The notes beneath the pieces are model-generated. The model saw only the letters and a program-made list of their open reading frames with translations, was not told the origin of the DNA and made no database searches. Shown here one piece after another: positions 17,365 to 25,412 of a stretch of 64,000 nucleotides of DNA; position 1 is the stretch's first letter, and every line of letters starts with the position of its first letter. The DNA is from Clostridiales bacterium 1_7_47FAA (lineage in GTDB: Bacteria > Bacillota > Clostridia > Lachnospirales > Lachnospiraceae), in contig DS990261.1 in assembly GCA_000155435.1 (NCBI GenBank), positions 398,243 to 462,242 on the forward strand, given 5' to 3'. A program made the position numbers and the translations under genes.

Positions 17365-17931
17365 GTGGCTGAGATGAACAAACAGGAAAAAACCAGATAT
17401 AAGCTGGCAGCCTCCATGAAGGAATGCATGAAGTCAGCTCCCGTGGATAAGATTACGGTCAAGGAGATTGTGGAGGGCTGCGGCGTTACCCGGCAGACAT
17501 TTTACAGGAATTTCCTGGATAAATATGACCTGATAAACTGGTATTTTGATAAGCTGGTGCTTCAGTCCTTTGAACAGATAGGGATGGGGCACACGGTGGG
17601 CGAAAGCCTGACACAGAAGTTTGAATTCATAGTCAATGAAAAGGTGTTTTTCACGGAAGCGTTCCGCTCAGACGACAGGAATTCATTAAAAGAGCACGAT
17701 TTTGAACTGATTCTCCAGTTCTATACAGACCTTCTGGCGAGGAAGGACAGCAGGGCTCTGGACCAGGAGCTGCATTTCCTTTTGGAAATGTATTGCCAGG
17801 GTTCGGTTTACATGACGGTAAAATGGGTCCTGGGAGGCATGAAGGATTCTCCCCGGGCCATGTCCGCCAAACTGGTGGATGCCATGCCGCCCAAGCTGGC
17901 AAATGTGTTTGACCGTTTAAAACTGCTGTGA
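17365..17931 (+). CDS. TetR-family regulator (DhaS/TetR_C_8-like)
   Basis: 188 residues. The N-terminal helix-turn-helix (I-T-V-K-E-I-V-E-G-C-G-V-T-R-Q-T-F-Y-R-N-F-L-D-K-Y-D-L) and C-terminal helices ending in L-G-G-M-K-D-S-P resemble the TetR_C_8 group of Firmicutes. The GTG at 17365 follows GGGGAGGGG; an ATG lies nine bases further on. It is the last gene of the MMPL cluster, starts 52 bases after the repeat protein and ends at a clear terminator. Having a second TetR besides the divergent one suggests two inputs controlling the exporter. Confidence 0.82.
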   Translation: MAEMNKQEKTRYKLAASMKECMKSAPVDKITVKEIVEGCGVTRQTFYRNFLDKYDLINWYFDKLVLQSFEQIGMGHTVGESLTQKFEFIVNEKVFFTEAFRSDDRNSLKEHDFELILQFYTDLLARKDSRALDQELHFLLEMYCQGSVYMTVKWVLGGMKDSPRAMSAKLVDAMPPKLANVFDRLKLL

Positions 17932-18031
17932 TTTTGGCGCGTGCCGGAATCATGGAAAAGCGTAAACCGGTCAATGAAGCAGACTGGTAATAGTACACAA
18001 TGAAAATAGTAAAGCTGCACAAAAACAGAGA

Positions 18032-18069
18032 AAAAGTGACAGACAGAGATGTTTGTCACTTTTATTTTT
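18032..18069 (+). terminator. Rho-independent terminator after tetR
   Basis: AAAAGTGACA (18032-18041) pairs with TGTCACTTTT (18054-18063), followed by ATTTTT. It ends the MMPL cluster before fucO. Confidence 0.8.
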
Positions 18070-18159
18070 CCACTGCCGTTGTTATAATATTAACAAATGA
18101 AACAGGCAATTGCGGCGGAACATTCCGGACGCATTTTATAAGAGAAGGAGAGGTAAATC

Positions 18160-19308
18160 ATGGCAAACAGAATTGTATTAAATGAGACATCCTATCACGG
18201 CGCAGGCGCAATCGCAGAGATTGCCAATGAGGCAAAGGCAAGGGGATTCAAGAAGGCATTTGTCTGCTCTGACCCGGACCTGATTAAGTTTAACGTAACC
18301 AGCAAGGTGACAAAGGTATTGGAGGACGCAGGCCTTGCCTATGAGATTTATTCCAATATCAAACCCAATCCTACCATTGAGAACGTACAGACAGGCGTTG
18401 CTGCATTTAAGGCTTCCGGGGCTGATTATATCATTGCCATCGGCGGAGGCTCCTCCATGGATACATCCAAGGCCATCGGCGTCATCATTACCAACCCTGA
18501 ATTCGAGGATGTGAGAAGCCTGGAGGGCGTTGCACCTACCAAGAACCCATGTGTTCCAATCATTGCAGTTCCAACCACAGCCGGAACCGCGGCAGAGGTT
18601 ACCATCAACTACGTAATCACGGATGTTGAGAAAAAGCGTAAATTCGTATGTGTGGATACACATGATATCCCCGTTGTTGCGGTGGTGGATCCGGAAATGA
18701 TGTCCTCCATGCCAAAGGGACTGACCGCGGCAACCGGTATGGATGCGCTGACCCACGCAATCGAGGGCTACACCACCAAGGGAGCCTGGGAAATGACGGA
18801 TATGTTCAACTTAAAGGCAATTGAGGTCATTGCCCGCAGCCTGCGCGATGCTGTAGAGAACAAGCCTGAGGGCAGGGAAGGTATGGCCCTTGGACAGTAC
18901 CTTACCGGCATGGGATTTTCCAACTGTGGTCTGGGAATCGTCCATTCCATGGCCCATGGACTGGGGGCATTATATGATACTCCTCATGGCGTTGCCAATG
19001 CAATCATCCTTCCGACTGTCATGGAATACAATGCGCCGTGCACAGGAACCAAGTTCAGGGATATTGCCATTGCAATGGGCGTTGAAGGCGTGGAGGACAT
19101 GAGCCAGGACGAGTACCGCAAGGCAGCCGTGGATGCAGTGAAGAAGCTGTCCGCAGATGTGGGCATCCCTGCTGATTTAAAGGAAATCCTTAAGCCGGAG
19201 GACGTGGACTTCCTGTCCCAGTCAGCCATGGATGACGCATGCCGTCCGGGCAATCCAAAGGATCCGACCCTGGAGGACATCAAGAACCTGTATCTGTCAC
19301 TGATGTAA
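18160..19308 (+). CDS. fucO: Lactaldehyde reductase (iron-containing alcohol dehydrogenase)
   Basis: 382 residues, a group III iron-dependent alcohol dehydrogenase very close to E. coli FucO along its length (opening M-A-N-R-I-V-L-N-E-T; I-A-I-G-G-G-S-S-M-D-T-S-K-A-I-G; T-T-A-G-T-A-A-E-V-T-I-N-Y-V-I-T-D). Metal ligands are present: Asp and His in M-D-A-L-T-H-A-I-E-G-Y, and His in V-H-S-M-A-H-G-L-G-A-L-Y-D-T-P-H-G. It interconverts lactaldehyde and 1,2-propanediol with NAD(H), the anaerobic outlet of fucose and rhamnose fermentation. AGGAGAGG precedes the ATG. It is a single-gene unit with terminators on both sides; no fucose isomerase or kinase is adjacent. Confidence 0.87.
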   Translation: MANRIVLNETSYHGAGAIAEIANEAKARGFKKAFVCSDPDLIKFNVTSKVTKVLEDAGLAYEIYSNIKPNPTIENVQTGVAAFKASGADYIIAIGGGSSMDTSKAIGVIITNPEFEDVRSLEGVAPTKNPCVPIIAVPTTAGTAAEVTINYVITDVEKKRKFVCVDTHDIPVVAVVDPEMMSSMPKGLTAATGMDALTHAIEGYTTKGAWEMTDMFNLKAIEVIARSLRDAVENKPEGREGMALGQYLTGMGFSNCGLGIVHSMAHGLGALYDTPHGVANAIILPTVMEYNAPCTGTKFRDIAIAMGVEGVEDMSQDEYRKAAVDAVKKLSADVGIPADLKEILKPEDVDFLSQSAMDDACRPGNPKDPTLEDIKNLYLSLM

Positions 19309-19385
19309 TACCCGGACAAGGACCGGGGATTTGGAAGCCCCATATGGGGATAAGTATCAGGATAACGGATAAGACAAGTTAGATG

Positions 19386-19430
19386 ATAAAGCGGATATGT
19401 CGCCGGCAGGGCGCTGTATCCGCTTTATTT
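19386..19430 (+). terminator. Rho-independent terminator after fucO
   Basis: ATAAAGCGGATA (19386-19397) pairs perfectly with TATCCGCTTTAT (19417-19428), followed by TT. Confidence 0.7.
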
Positions 19431-19543
19431 GGATATGCTGGTCCGGGAAGGATAAATTGTATTTAACCATGAAAAATGTACATGGTAACTTCCACGTCCA
19501 TGTGATACAATCTATAAAACAATCTAAATATCTGGAGGCATAT

Positions 19544-20338
19544 ATGGCATTTAAAATTACAGTTTTAAACAGAGATAATGAGATGAAGGCGTCCATGGAG
19601 GGGGCCTCACAGGCAGTCCTGGCCTGGAAAGGGGAGTATGAGGAAGGGGACAGGATTGAATTTTGCCTGCCTGAGAAGAACCGCTTTTATATTGTGCGTG
19701 TAGACGATACAATGGATGAATCCTATATCTATGCAACGGAGGATGTATTGGCCTATGACATACCATTTGCAGAAAAAAAGACATCCTATAATCCGAAATC
19801 CTTTACAGGGGAACGTCATTACCTGACCATCCGGTATGCTGCTGACTATGAGATTAGAGCTTACAAAAACCTGGCAAAGAATGTGATGGACCAGCACGGG
19901 GAACATGGATATTATCCCCATGCCTATGCGAACGTGGAAACCAGGGGAGAAGCCGTGTTCGCTGCCCGCAACGCCATTGACGGCGTGACGGCTAACCTGT
20001 CCCATGGAAAATGGCCTTATGAGTCATGGGGAATCAACCAGCAGGATGATGCACAGATGACGCTGGACTTCGGACGTCCGGTGGATTTTGATAAGATTGT
20101 ACTTTATACAAGGGCGGATTTCCCCCATGATAACTGGTGGGAAAGCGTGACCTTCACATTCTCTGATGGGACGGAGGAGACTGTCAGCCTGGAGAAGAGC
20201 GTGGAGCCGCATGTCATTCCCTTGAAGCGGCAGGGGATTTCCTGGCTTAGCTTTGGTCGGCTTATAAAGGCAGATGACCCGTCACCGTTTCCGGCATTGA
20301 CACAGATTGAGGTGTATGGGGTGGAGATGGGTGGCTGA
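19544..20338 (+). CDS. Discoidin-like carbohydrate-binding-fold protein
   Basis: 264 residues, no signal peptide. The N-terminal half is a small beta domain (M-A-F-K-I-T-V-L-N-R-D-N-E...). The C-terminal half (about 125-260) resembles a galactose-binding/F5-8 type C fold: A-A-R-N-A-I-D-G, W-G-I-N-Q-Q-D-D-A-Q-M-T-L-D-F-G-R-P-V-D-F-D-K-I-V-L-Y-T-R, F-P-H-D-N-W-W-E-S-V-T-F-T-F-S-D-G-T. GGAGG precedes the ATG at 19544; upstream in-frame codons fall inside the fucO terminator. Family members are cytoplasmic or non-classically exported and uncharacterised. The sugar-binding role is inferred from fold only. Confidence 0.65.
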   Translation: MAFKITVLNRDNEMKASMEGASQAVLAWKGEYEEGDRIEFCLPEKNRFYIVRVDDTMDESYIYATEDVLAYDIPFAEKKTSYNPKSFTGERHYLTIRYAADYEIRAYKNLAKNVMDQHGEHGYYPHAYANVETRGEAVFAARNAIDGVTANLSHGKWPYESWGINQQDDAQMTLDFGRPVDFDKIVLYTRADFPHDNWWESVTFTFSDGTEETVSLEKSVEPHVIPLKRQGISWLSFGRLIKADDPSPFPALTQIEVYGVEMGG

Positions 20339-20677
20339 CGGATGGGGCGGTGAGTGCTGCGACCGCCCCGCCACTGGGACAAGGCCCGCCCTGGCCCGCT
20401 CCGCAGACTGGGGATTCCGGGCGCGATGTGTGTCAAACACGCATCCGGAAAGAAAGATTGGATTTCCGGCTCGGATGGTTTCTTGATGGCGACATGTGTT
20501 GTGTGCTTTTGGGGCGGGCTTGACCAGTGATGGGTCAAGAGATAGGTAAGCCTGATTTTTGTATGGACTTTGGCTTTGGCGTTCTTTGGGTTCTGGCTAG
20601 GTTAAGCTGGTCAGATTTAAGCTGGTCAGGTTTAAACTGTTTCAGGTTAAATCAGATAAGGTTAAATCAGATAAGAT
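20339..20677. other. Non-coding stretch with short tandem repeats
   Basis: 339 bases without a supported gene. GGGGCGGT (20344-20351) and ACCGCCCC (20362-20369) form a hairpin just after the discoidin-like gene. Near 20600-20680 two short tandem duplications occur: AAGCTGGTCAGATTT/AAGCTGGTCAGGTTT, then two copies of GGTTAAATCAGATAA. Nothing else was seen. Confidence 0.5.
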
Positions 20678-21781
20678 TCAGATGCTGTCATCCAACCAGG
20701 CCTGTCCTGGGGCCAGGTCTTTTGTGAAAATCCTTCCTTTGTCGCGGTCGTATTTGGCCTGATGGTATTTGAAGAGCATCTGGCCGTCCGGCATTGGGCC
20801 TAGTATTTCGATTTTTCCTGTTACATGGGACATGGCGTAGCGGATGCATTTGCCCTGGCCGTTTTGCAGGTGCTTGGCGGCTTCTACGATTTCGTAGCCT
20901 TGCTTCAGGGGGAGCTGGAACTGGTTTTTGACTCCGGATACGGGGCGGCACTGGAAGATGTAATAGGGAATCACGCCGCAGCGTGTCAGGTCTTTTAACA
21001 GAAGCCCCAGGGTCTGGCTGTTGTCGTTTACTCCCTTTAGCAGGACGGTCTGGTTTTTGACAACGATTCCTGAGTCCAGCAGGGCCTTTATGGCTTTTCT
21101 GGCTTCATGGGTTATTTCATTTGGATGGTTAAACTGGGTAACCACATAGATCTGCTTTTTCTGTGTATAGGTTTTGAGAAGAGCCAGAAGTTCAGGGTCA
21201 TCATAGATTCTCATGGGAAGGACCACAGGGGTGCGGGTGCCGAACCGTATCAGGTCCAGGTGGGGGATGGAACAGAATTGTTCCAGATACCGTCTGATGA
21301 CCTGATTGCTGTTTAGGAATGCATCGCCGCCGGAGATGAGGATGTTGCTGATCTCGCTGTGCTGGCTTACATAGGCAGCCATTTCCTCTATGTTGTCAGC
21401 GGTTTCATCATCGGAGATGCCTACCAGACGTTTCCGGAAACAATGCCTGCAGTACATGGCGCAGCGGTGGGTGGAAAGTATGAGCGCTGTCTGGCTGTAT
21501 TTGTGCTGTAAGCCGGATATGACCGTGTTGTCTGCTTCCCCGCTGGTATCAAAGTCCCCGCTTAAGTCTGTTTCCTCAATGGATGGTATGCACATCCGGA
21601 ACACCGGGTCTGTAAATGGGTTGTCCCAGTTGATTAGGGACAGGTAGTACCGCGTGACCGTCATGGGGAACTGGCTGAGTATCCTGTCAAGATGTTCTAC
21701 CTGGGAATCCGTCAGGTCCATGTACTCCCTCAGTTCACTGGCTTTTGTAATATTGGTTCTCACTTCTTCTTTCCAATTCAT
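20678..21781 (-). CDS. KamA-family radical SAM protein (lysine 2,3-aminomutase-like)
   Basis: 367 residues. The radical-SAM cluster C-A-M-Y-C-R-H-C-F-R-K-R (near residue 106) and L-I-S-G-G-D-A-F (SAM binding) match lysine 2,3-aminomutase, and P-Y-Y-I-F-Q-C-R-P-V-S-G matches the PLP/substrate barrel segment. At 367 residues it is shorter than true lysine or glutamate aminomutases (about 410-460) and closer in size to EpmB-like members. No epmA, epmC, kamDE or beta-lysine acetyltransferase gene is near, so substrate is open: lysine, glutamate, or the EF-P-modifying activity. It is single, with its ATG at 21781. Confidence 0.75.
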   Translation of the reverse strand: MNWKEEVRTNITKASELREYMDLTDSQVEHLDRILSQFPMTVTRYYLSLINWDNPFTDPVFRMCIPSIEETDLSGDFDTSGEADNTVISGLQHKYSQTALILSTHRCAMYCRHCFRKRLVGISDDETADNIEEMAAYVSQHSEISNILISGGDAFLNSNQVIRRYLEQFCSIPHLDLIRFGTRTPVVLPMRIYDDPELLALLKTYTQKKQIYVVTQFNHPNEITHEARKAIKALLDSGIVVKNQTVLLKGVNDNSQTLGLLLKDLTRCGVIPYYIFQCRPVSGVKNQFQLPLKQGYEIVEAAKHLQNGQGKCIRYAMSHVTGKIEILGPMPDGQMLFKYHQAKYDRDKGRIFTKDLAPGQAWLDDSI

Positions 21782-21925
21782 GTAATCATCCCCTTCATTA
21801 TTTAGTTCACATAAAATTATAACAGATGGAGAAACACCCTCCTATGAATAAAATATAAAGAAAGTATAAACTTTTATAAAAAAGTATAAAGTGATTTGGA
21901 TTTCATTTCCATTCATGGAAATGGA

Positions 21926-21964
21926 AAGCGCCACACACAGCCTGGATGGCTGCATGTGGCGCTT
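21926..21964 (-). terminator. Hairpin terminator after deoC
   Basis: AAGCGCCACAC... (21926-21943) pairs with ...GTGGCGCTT (21948-21964) with one mismatch and a 4-base loop. It lies about 20 bases past the deoC stop on the minus strand and is followed there by a short T/C-rich tail. Confidence 0.65.
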
Positions 21965-21983
21965 AAAAAGGGGATATATAGCT

Positions 21984-22619
21984 TTACAGCAGGACAATAC
22001 CGTTCCCGGCACCAATCCGGTCTGCTCCGGCTTCCACCAGTTCTTTTGCAAATTCCGGTGTGCGGATGCCGCCGCTGGCCTTTACCTGGAGTCTGTCGCC
22101 TACTGTCCTGCGCATGAGTCTTATGTCCTCGAGGGTGGCTCCTCCAGTGGAAAATCCGGTGGAGGTCTTTACGAAGGCAGCGCCTGCTTCCTCGGACAGC
22201 TGGCAGGCCTTTACCTTCTCCTCGTCTGTCAGAAGGCATGTCTCTATGATTACTTTTACGATGGCGGGCTTGGACGCCTCAACCACTGCCTTGATGTCAT
22301 CCCTTACAAAATCCCAGTTCTTATCTTTGACAGCGCCGATATTGATGACCATGTCGACTTCGTGGGCGCCGGCCTTCACGGATTGCGCGGCCTCGTATGC
22401 CTTGGCCGTGGTGAGCATGGCTCCCAGGGGGAAACCTACCACACAGCAGGTCTTGACATCGGAACCCTTTAACAGGGACGATACCAAGGGAACATGACAG
22501 CTGTTGACGCATACGGAGGCAAAGCCGTGTTCCCGGGCTTCCCCGCAGTAGCGTGTGATGGTTTCGGTCGTGGCGTCAGCCTTCAGCATGGTGTGGTCAA
22601 TCATTTTTGCAATTTCCAT
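21984..22619 (-). CDS. deoC: Deoxyribose-phosphate aldolase
   Basis: 211 residues. Matches class I DERA: I-D-H-T-M-L-K near the start, D-M-V-I-N-I-G-A (catalytic Asp), V-K-T-S-T-G-F (Schiff-base lysine) and K-A-S-G-G-I-R-T. It cleaves 2-deoxyribose-5-phosphate to glyceraldehyde-3-phosphate and acetaldehyde. The ATG at 22619 has GGAGAG upstream; the longer in-frame extension to 22823 crosses AT-rich promoter DNA and is rejected. It diverges from the lacI-ribokinase operon, and a LacI-type operator lies in its upstream region, so it belongs to the same pentose regulon. Confidence 0.9.
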   Translation of the reverse strand: MEIAKMIDHTMLKADATTETITRYCGEAREHGFASVCVNSCHVPLVSSLLKGSDVKTCCVVGFPLGAMLTTAKAYEAAQSVKAGAHEVDMVINIGAVKDKNWDFVRDDIKAVVEASKPAIVKVIIETCLLTDEEKVKACQLSEEAGAAFVKTSTGFSTGGATLEDIRLMRRTVGDRLQVKASGGIRTPEFAKELVEAGADRIGAGNGIVLL

Positions 22620-22695
22620 TATTTTCTCTCCTTTTTTTACAGCAGAGCCGATTTTTGATATTAAAAGCATAGCACAAACCATAAATATTTTCAAG

Positions 22696-22709
22696 TGAAA
22701 TCGGTTACA
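22696..22709. promoter_or_regulatory. LacI-family operator on the deoC side
   Basis: TGAAATCGGTTACA matches, at 12 of 14 positions, the operator in the lacI promoter and has the central CG of LacI/CcpA-type sites. It lies about 75 bases upstream of the deoC start. Confidence 0.6.
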
Positions 22710-22816
22710 CGAATTGTGAAATGAAAAGTAGTAAAATATGATGTGATAATTGCACAAAATAGTGTAAATAATTTTGAAAAATGATGTAATTTGCACAATA
22801 AAAATATAAATTAATG

Positions 22817-22872
22817 TTGACAAGGGGGAGAAAATATGCTATTTTAAAATTGTAATGATGAAAGCGGTTTCA
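22817..22872 (+). promoter_or_regulatory. lacI promoter with overlapping operator
   Basis: TTGACA (22817-22822), 17-base spacer and TATTTT (22840-22845) are followed by the palindromic TGAAAGCGGTTTCA (22859-22872), which would overlap the transcription start. It fits autoregulation by the LacI protein or catabolite control by CcpA. Confidence 0.65.
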
Positions 22873-22900
22873 AAAAAGATTGGATGTATGGGAAGAGTGT

Positions 22901-23953
22901 ATGAACATATATGATATTGCCAAAGAGGCAGGCGTTTCCCCGGCCACCGTTTCCAGGGTCCTGAACAACCACAGGAACGTGAAGGAGGAGACAAGGAATA
23001 AGATATTGGAAGTCATCAAGGGTAAGAATTACTCCCCCAACATGGTGGCGCGCAACCTGAGCGTGGGGATATCCAGGAACATCGCGTTTATGGTCCCGGA
23101 TATTGAGAATCCGTTTTTCAGCAAGATCCTTCATGGGATATCCGACAAGGCCATGGATAATGATTACAACGTGTTCATGTTCGGTACGGCGGAGAATACG
23201 CAGCGGGAACACAAGATACTGGATTCCCTGAAGATTGAGATGATAAAGGGCCTGATCATAATCCCTGTGTCGGAGTGCGACCAGGAGACTGCTTTAAGGC
23301 TGGAAGAGTTTGAGGCCCAGGGGGTTCCGGTGGTGCTCATTGACCGGGATATCAGGAACGGAAGGTTTGACGGGGTGTTTTCCGAGGACGCGGAGGGCGC
23401 TGCCGGGGCAGTGGAGTGCCTGATACAGGAAGGCCACAGGAAGATAGCCATCATCACAGGCCCAAGCACCTCCAGGCCGGGCCATGAGCGCCTGAAGGGA
23501 TATAAGAAAGCGCTGGAGAATCACGGGATACCTGTCAACAAGGATTACATCATATGCGGCAACTTCATGGAAGAGGATTCTTACAAGGCCATGATGAAGC
23601 TTCTGGACATGGATGACCCGCCCACGGCAGTATTTTCATCGAATAACATGACCACCCTGGGATGCTTAAGATGCCTGAAGGAACGCCGCCTTAAGCTGGG
23701 CAGGGACATATCGGTGGTGGGATTTGACGACATCAAGGAACTGGAATACACGGACACACATCTGACTGCCGTTACAAGACCCGTCTATGAGATGGGATGC
23801 GAGGCCATGAGGATTCTGGAGAGAAGGTTCCAGGACGGAGAGGAGATGATGGGGGAAAAGCTGATCATACAGAGGAATCTGGTAAAGACGGGCCTGATTA
23901 AGCGCGGCTCAGAAAAACATAAAGAATTTCAGGAGGAGAAACAGGATGAGTAA
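22901..23953 (+). CDS. LacI-family transcriptional regulator of pentose operon
   Basis: 350 residues. N-terminal helix-turn-helix and hinge (I-Y-D-I-A-K-E-A-G-V-S-P-A-T-V-S-R-V-L-N-N-H) are followed by a periplasmic-binding-type sensor domain (I-A-F-M-V-P-D-I-E-N-P-F-F; F-S-S-N-N-M-T-T-L-G; V-V-G-F-D-D-I). The start is ATG at 22901; an in-frame TTG at 22880 lies at the operator edge and is unlikely. Its end overlaps the ribokinase start by eight bases. First gene of the operon, it probably senses the pentose or its phosphate and controls both directions. Confidence 0.9.
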   Translation: MNIYDIAKEAGVSPATVSRVLNNHRNVKEETRNKILEVIKGKNYSPNMVARNLSVGISRNIAFMVPDIENPFFSKILHGISDKAMDNDYNVFMFGTAENTQREHKILDSLKIEMIKGLIIIPVSECDQETALRLEEFEAQGVPVVLIDRDIRNGRFDGVFSEDAEGAAGAVECLIQEGHRKIAIITGPSTSRPGHERLKGYKKALENHGIPVNKDYIICGNFMEEDSYKAMMKLLDMDDPPTAVFSSNNMTTLGCLRCLKERRLKLGRDISVVGFDDIKELEYTDTHLTAVTRPVYEMGCEAMRILERRFQDGEEMMGEKLIIQRNLVKTGLIKRGSEKHKEFQEEKQDE

Positions 23954-24866
23954 GGTTGCTGTATTTGGCAGTTTTGTAGTTGACCTGATGGCGAGAAGCC
24001 CGCACCTTCCGGTACCGGGGGAGACGGTGAAGGGTTCCATGTTCAAGATGGGGCCAGGGGGAAAGGGATTTAACCAGTGCGTTGCCGCACACAAGGCAGG
24101 GGCAGATGTGATCATGATGACAAAGCTTGGAAGGGACAGCTTTGCCAATGTTGCACTTGATACCATGACAGAACTGGGGATGGACAAGGACCACATCTTT
24201 TTCTCAGATGACAAGGAGACAGGAATTGCCCTGATCCTGGTGGACGAGAACACCAGCCAGAATGAGATCATCATTGTACCGGGCGCCTGCAATACCATTA
24301 CCAGGGAGGAGATTGACAGTATTGAATCCATTATTAAGGAATCCGAGTATGTCCTCCTTCAATTGGAAGTGAACCAGGATGCCAATGAGATGGTGGTGGA
24401 CATGGCGGCCCGCTATGGATGTAAGGTGATTGTGAACACGGCACCGTATTCCGCCATAACGGATGAGTTCCTGTCCAAGGTTTACATGGTGACGCCCAAC
24501 GAGGTGGAGGCAGAGGAACTGACCGGTATCCCGGTATCGGATCTGGAGTCCGCCAGGAAGGCGGCAGGGTTCTTCTATGACAAGGGTGTGAAGAAGGTCA
24601 TCATAACCCTTGGATCAAGGGGGGTATTTGTTTCATCGGACGGCAGGGAAGAGATTGTGCCCGCATTTAAGGTGGATGCCGTTGATACTACCGGGGCAGG
24701 GGACGCCTTTAACGGAGGCCTCCTGGCAGCCCTTGCGGAGGGGAAGGATATATGGGAAGCAGTGCGGTTTGCCAATGGACTTGCTGCGTTGTCGGTCCAG
24801 AAGCTGGGGACCACCCCGTCCATGCCGGTGCGTGAGGACATAGATGCATTTTTAGAGAGAAACTAA
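23946..24866 (+). CDS. rbsK: Ribokinase-type PfkB sugar kinase
   Basis: 306 residues, PfkB family. M-G-P-G-G-K-G-F-N-Q (about 36-45) is the sugar-binding signature, and D-T-T-G-A-G-D-A-F-N-G-G (247-258) carries the catalytic Asp253. Phosphorylates ribose, or possibly 2-deoxyribose given the deoC gene sharing operators with this operon. Its ATG overlaps the end of lacI and has AGGAG upstream. The symbol reflects the family; deoxyribokinase cannot be excluded by sequence reading alone. Confidence 0.82.
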   Translation: MSKVAVFGSFVVDLMARSPHLPVPGETVKGSMFKMGPGGKGFNQCVAAHKAGADVIMMTKLGRDSFANVALDTMTELGMDKDHIFFSDDKETGIALILVDENTSQNEIIIVPGACNTITREEIDSIESIIKESEYVLLQLEVNQDANEMVVDMAARYGCKVIVNTAPYSAITDEFLSKVYMVTPNEVEAEELTGIPVSDLESARKAAGFFYDKGVKKVIITLGSRGVFVSSDGREEIVPAFKVDAVDTTGAGDAFNGGLLAALAEGKDIWEAVRFANGLAALSVQKLGTTPSMPVREDIDAFLERN

Positions 24867-24913
24867 GCGCCTGGGAAACAGACGCTGAGTGACAGAATGA
24901 GGAGGAAATGAAT

Positions 24914-25357
24914 ATGTTAAAAGGTATACCTACAAGAATCAGTTCAGACCTGTTAAAAGCCCTGGCCGACATGGGCCATGGGGATTTACTCATCATCGCG
25001 GATGATTTTTATCCGCCCATCACCAAGACCCCGGGCGGGGTCAGCATACAGGCCAAGGGCAACAGCGCCGCGGATATGATTGAGGACATCTTAAAGCTGA
25101 TGCCTCTGGATGTGGATTACTGCGAATATCCGGTGGAATACATGATTCCTGACAAGGACTCCGGCATTTCCATGGACAGGCCAAAGGTGTGGGACGATGC
25201 AATTGATGCAGTGGTTAAGAACGGGTATGCGCCGAAGATTGTGGGGGAGATTGAGCGCAGTAAGTTTTATGAGAAGGCCGGCCGGGCTTATGTGACCGTG
25301 TGCACCAGCGAACGCCAGCCTTACGGATGCTTTATCTTGCAGAAGGGTGTCATGTAA
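24914..25357 (+). CDS. RbsD/FucU-family sugar mutarotase
   Basis: 147 residues. Matches RbsD/FucU mutarotases, closer to FucU in layout: opening I-S-S-D-L-L-K-A-L-A-D-M-G-H-G-D with the conserved His, and closing F-Y-E-K-A-G-R-A-Y-V-T-V-C-T-S-E-R-Q-P-Y-G-C-F-I-L-Q-K-G. It speeds anomer exchange of the imported sugar before phosphorylation. The ATG at 24914 is eight bases past AGGAGG; the ATG at 24908 would leave only two. Lies between ribokinase and the binding protein in one operon. Confidence 0.82.
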   Translation: MLKGIPTRISSDLLKALADMGHGDLLIIADDFYPPITKTPGGVSIQAKGNSAADMIEDILKLMPLDVDYCEYPVEYMIPDKDSGISMDRPKVWDDAIDAVVKNGYAPKIVGEIERSKFYEKAGRAYVTVCTSERQPYGCFILQKGVM

Positions 25358-25412
25358 TGTAACCAATGATTGTTGGGGAACAGTCGTTTATTTAGAGAAG
25401 GAGGATTAACTT

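Noticed and set aside
18160-19308. fucO as part of a fucose operon with the FucU-like gene or the FucI-like gene
   Set aside because: fucO is flanked by terminators, the RbsD/FucU gene belongs to the LacI pentose operon, and the FucI-like gene lies 37 kb away in the sulfosugar cluster.
22620-22823. 68-codon N-terminal extension of deoC
   Set aside because: It crosses the AT-rich divergent promoter and one operator, while ATG 22619 has a proper ribosome site and gives the normal family length.
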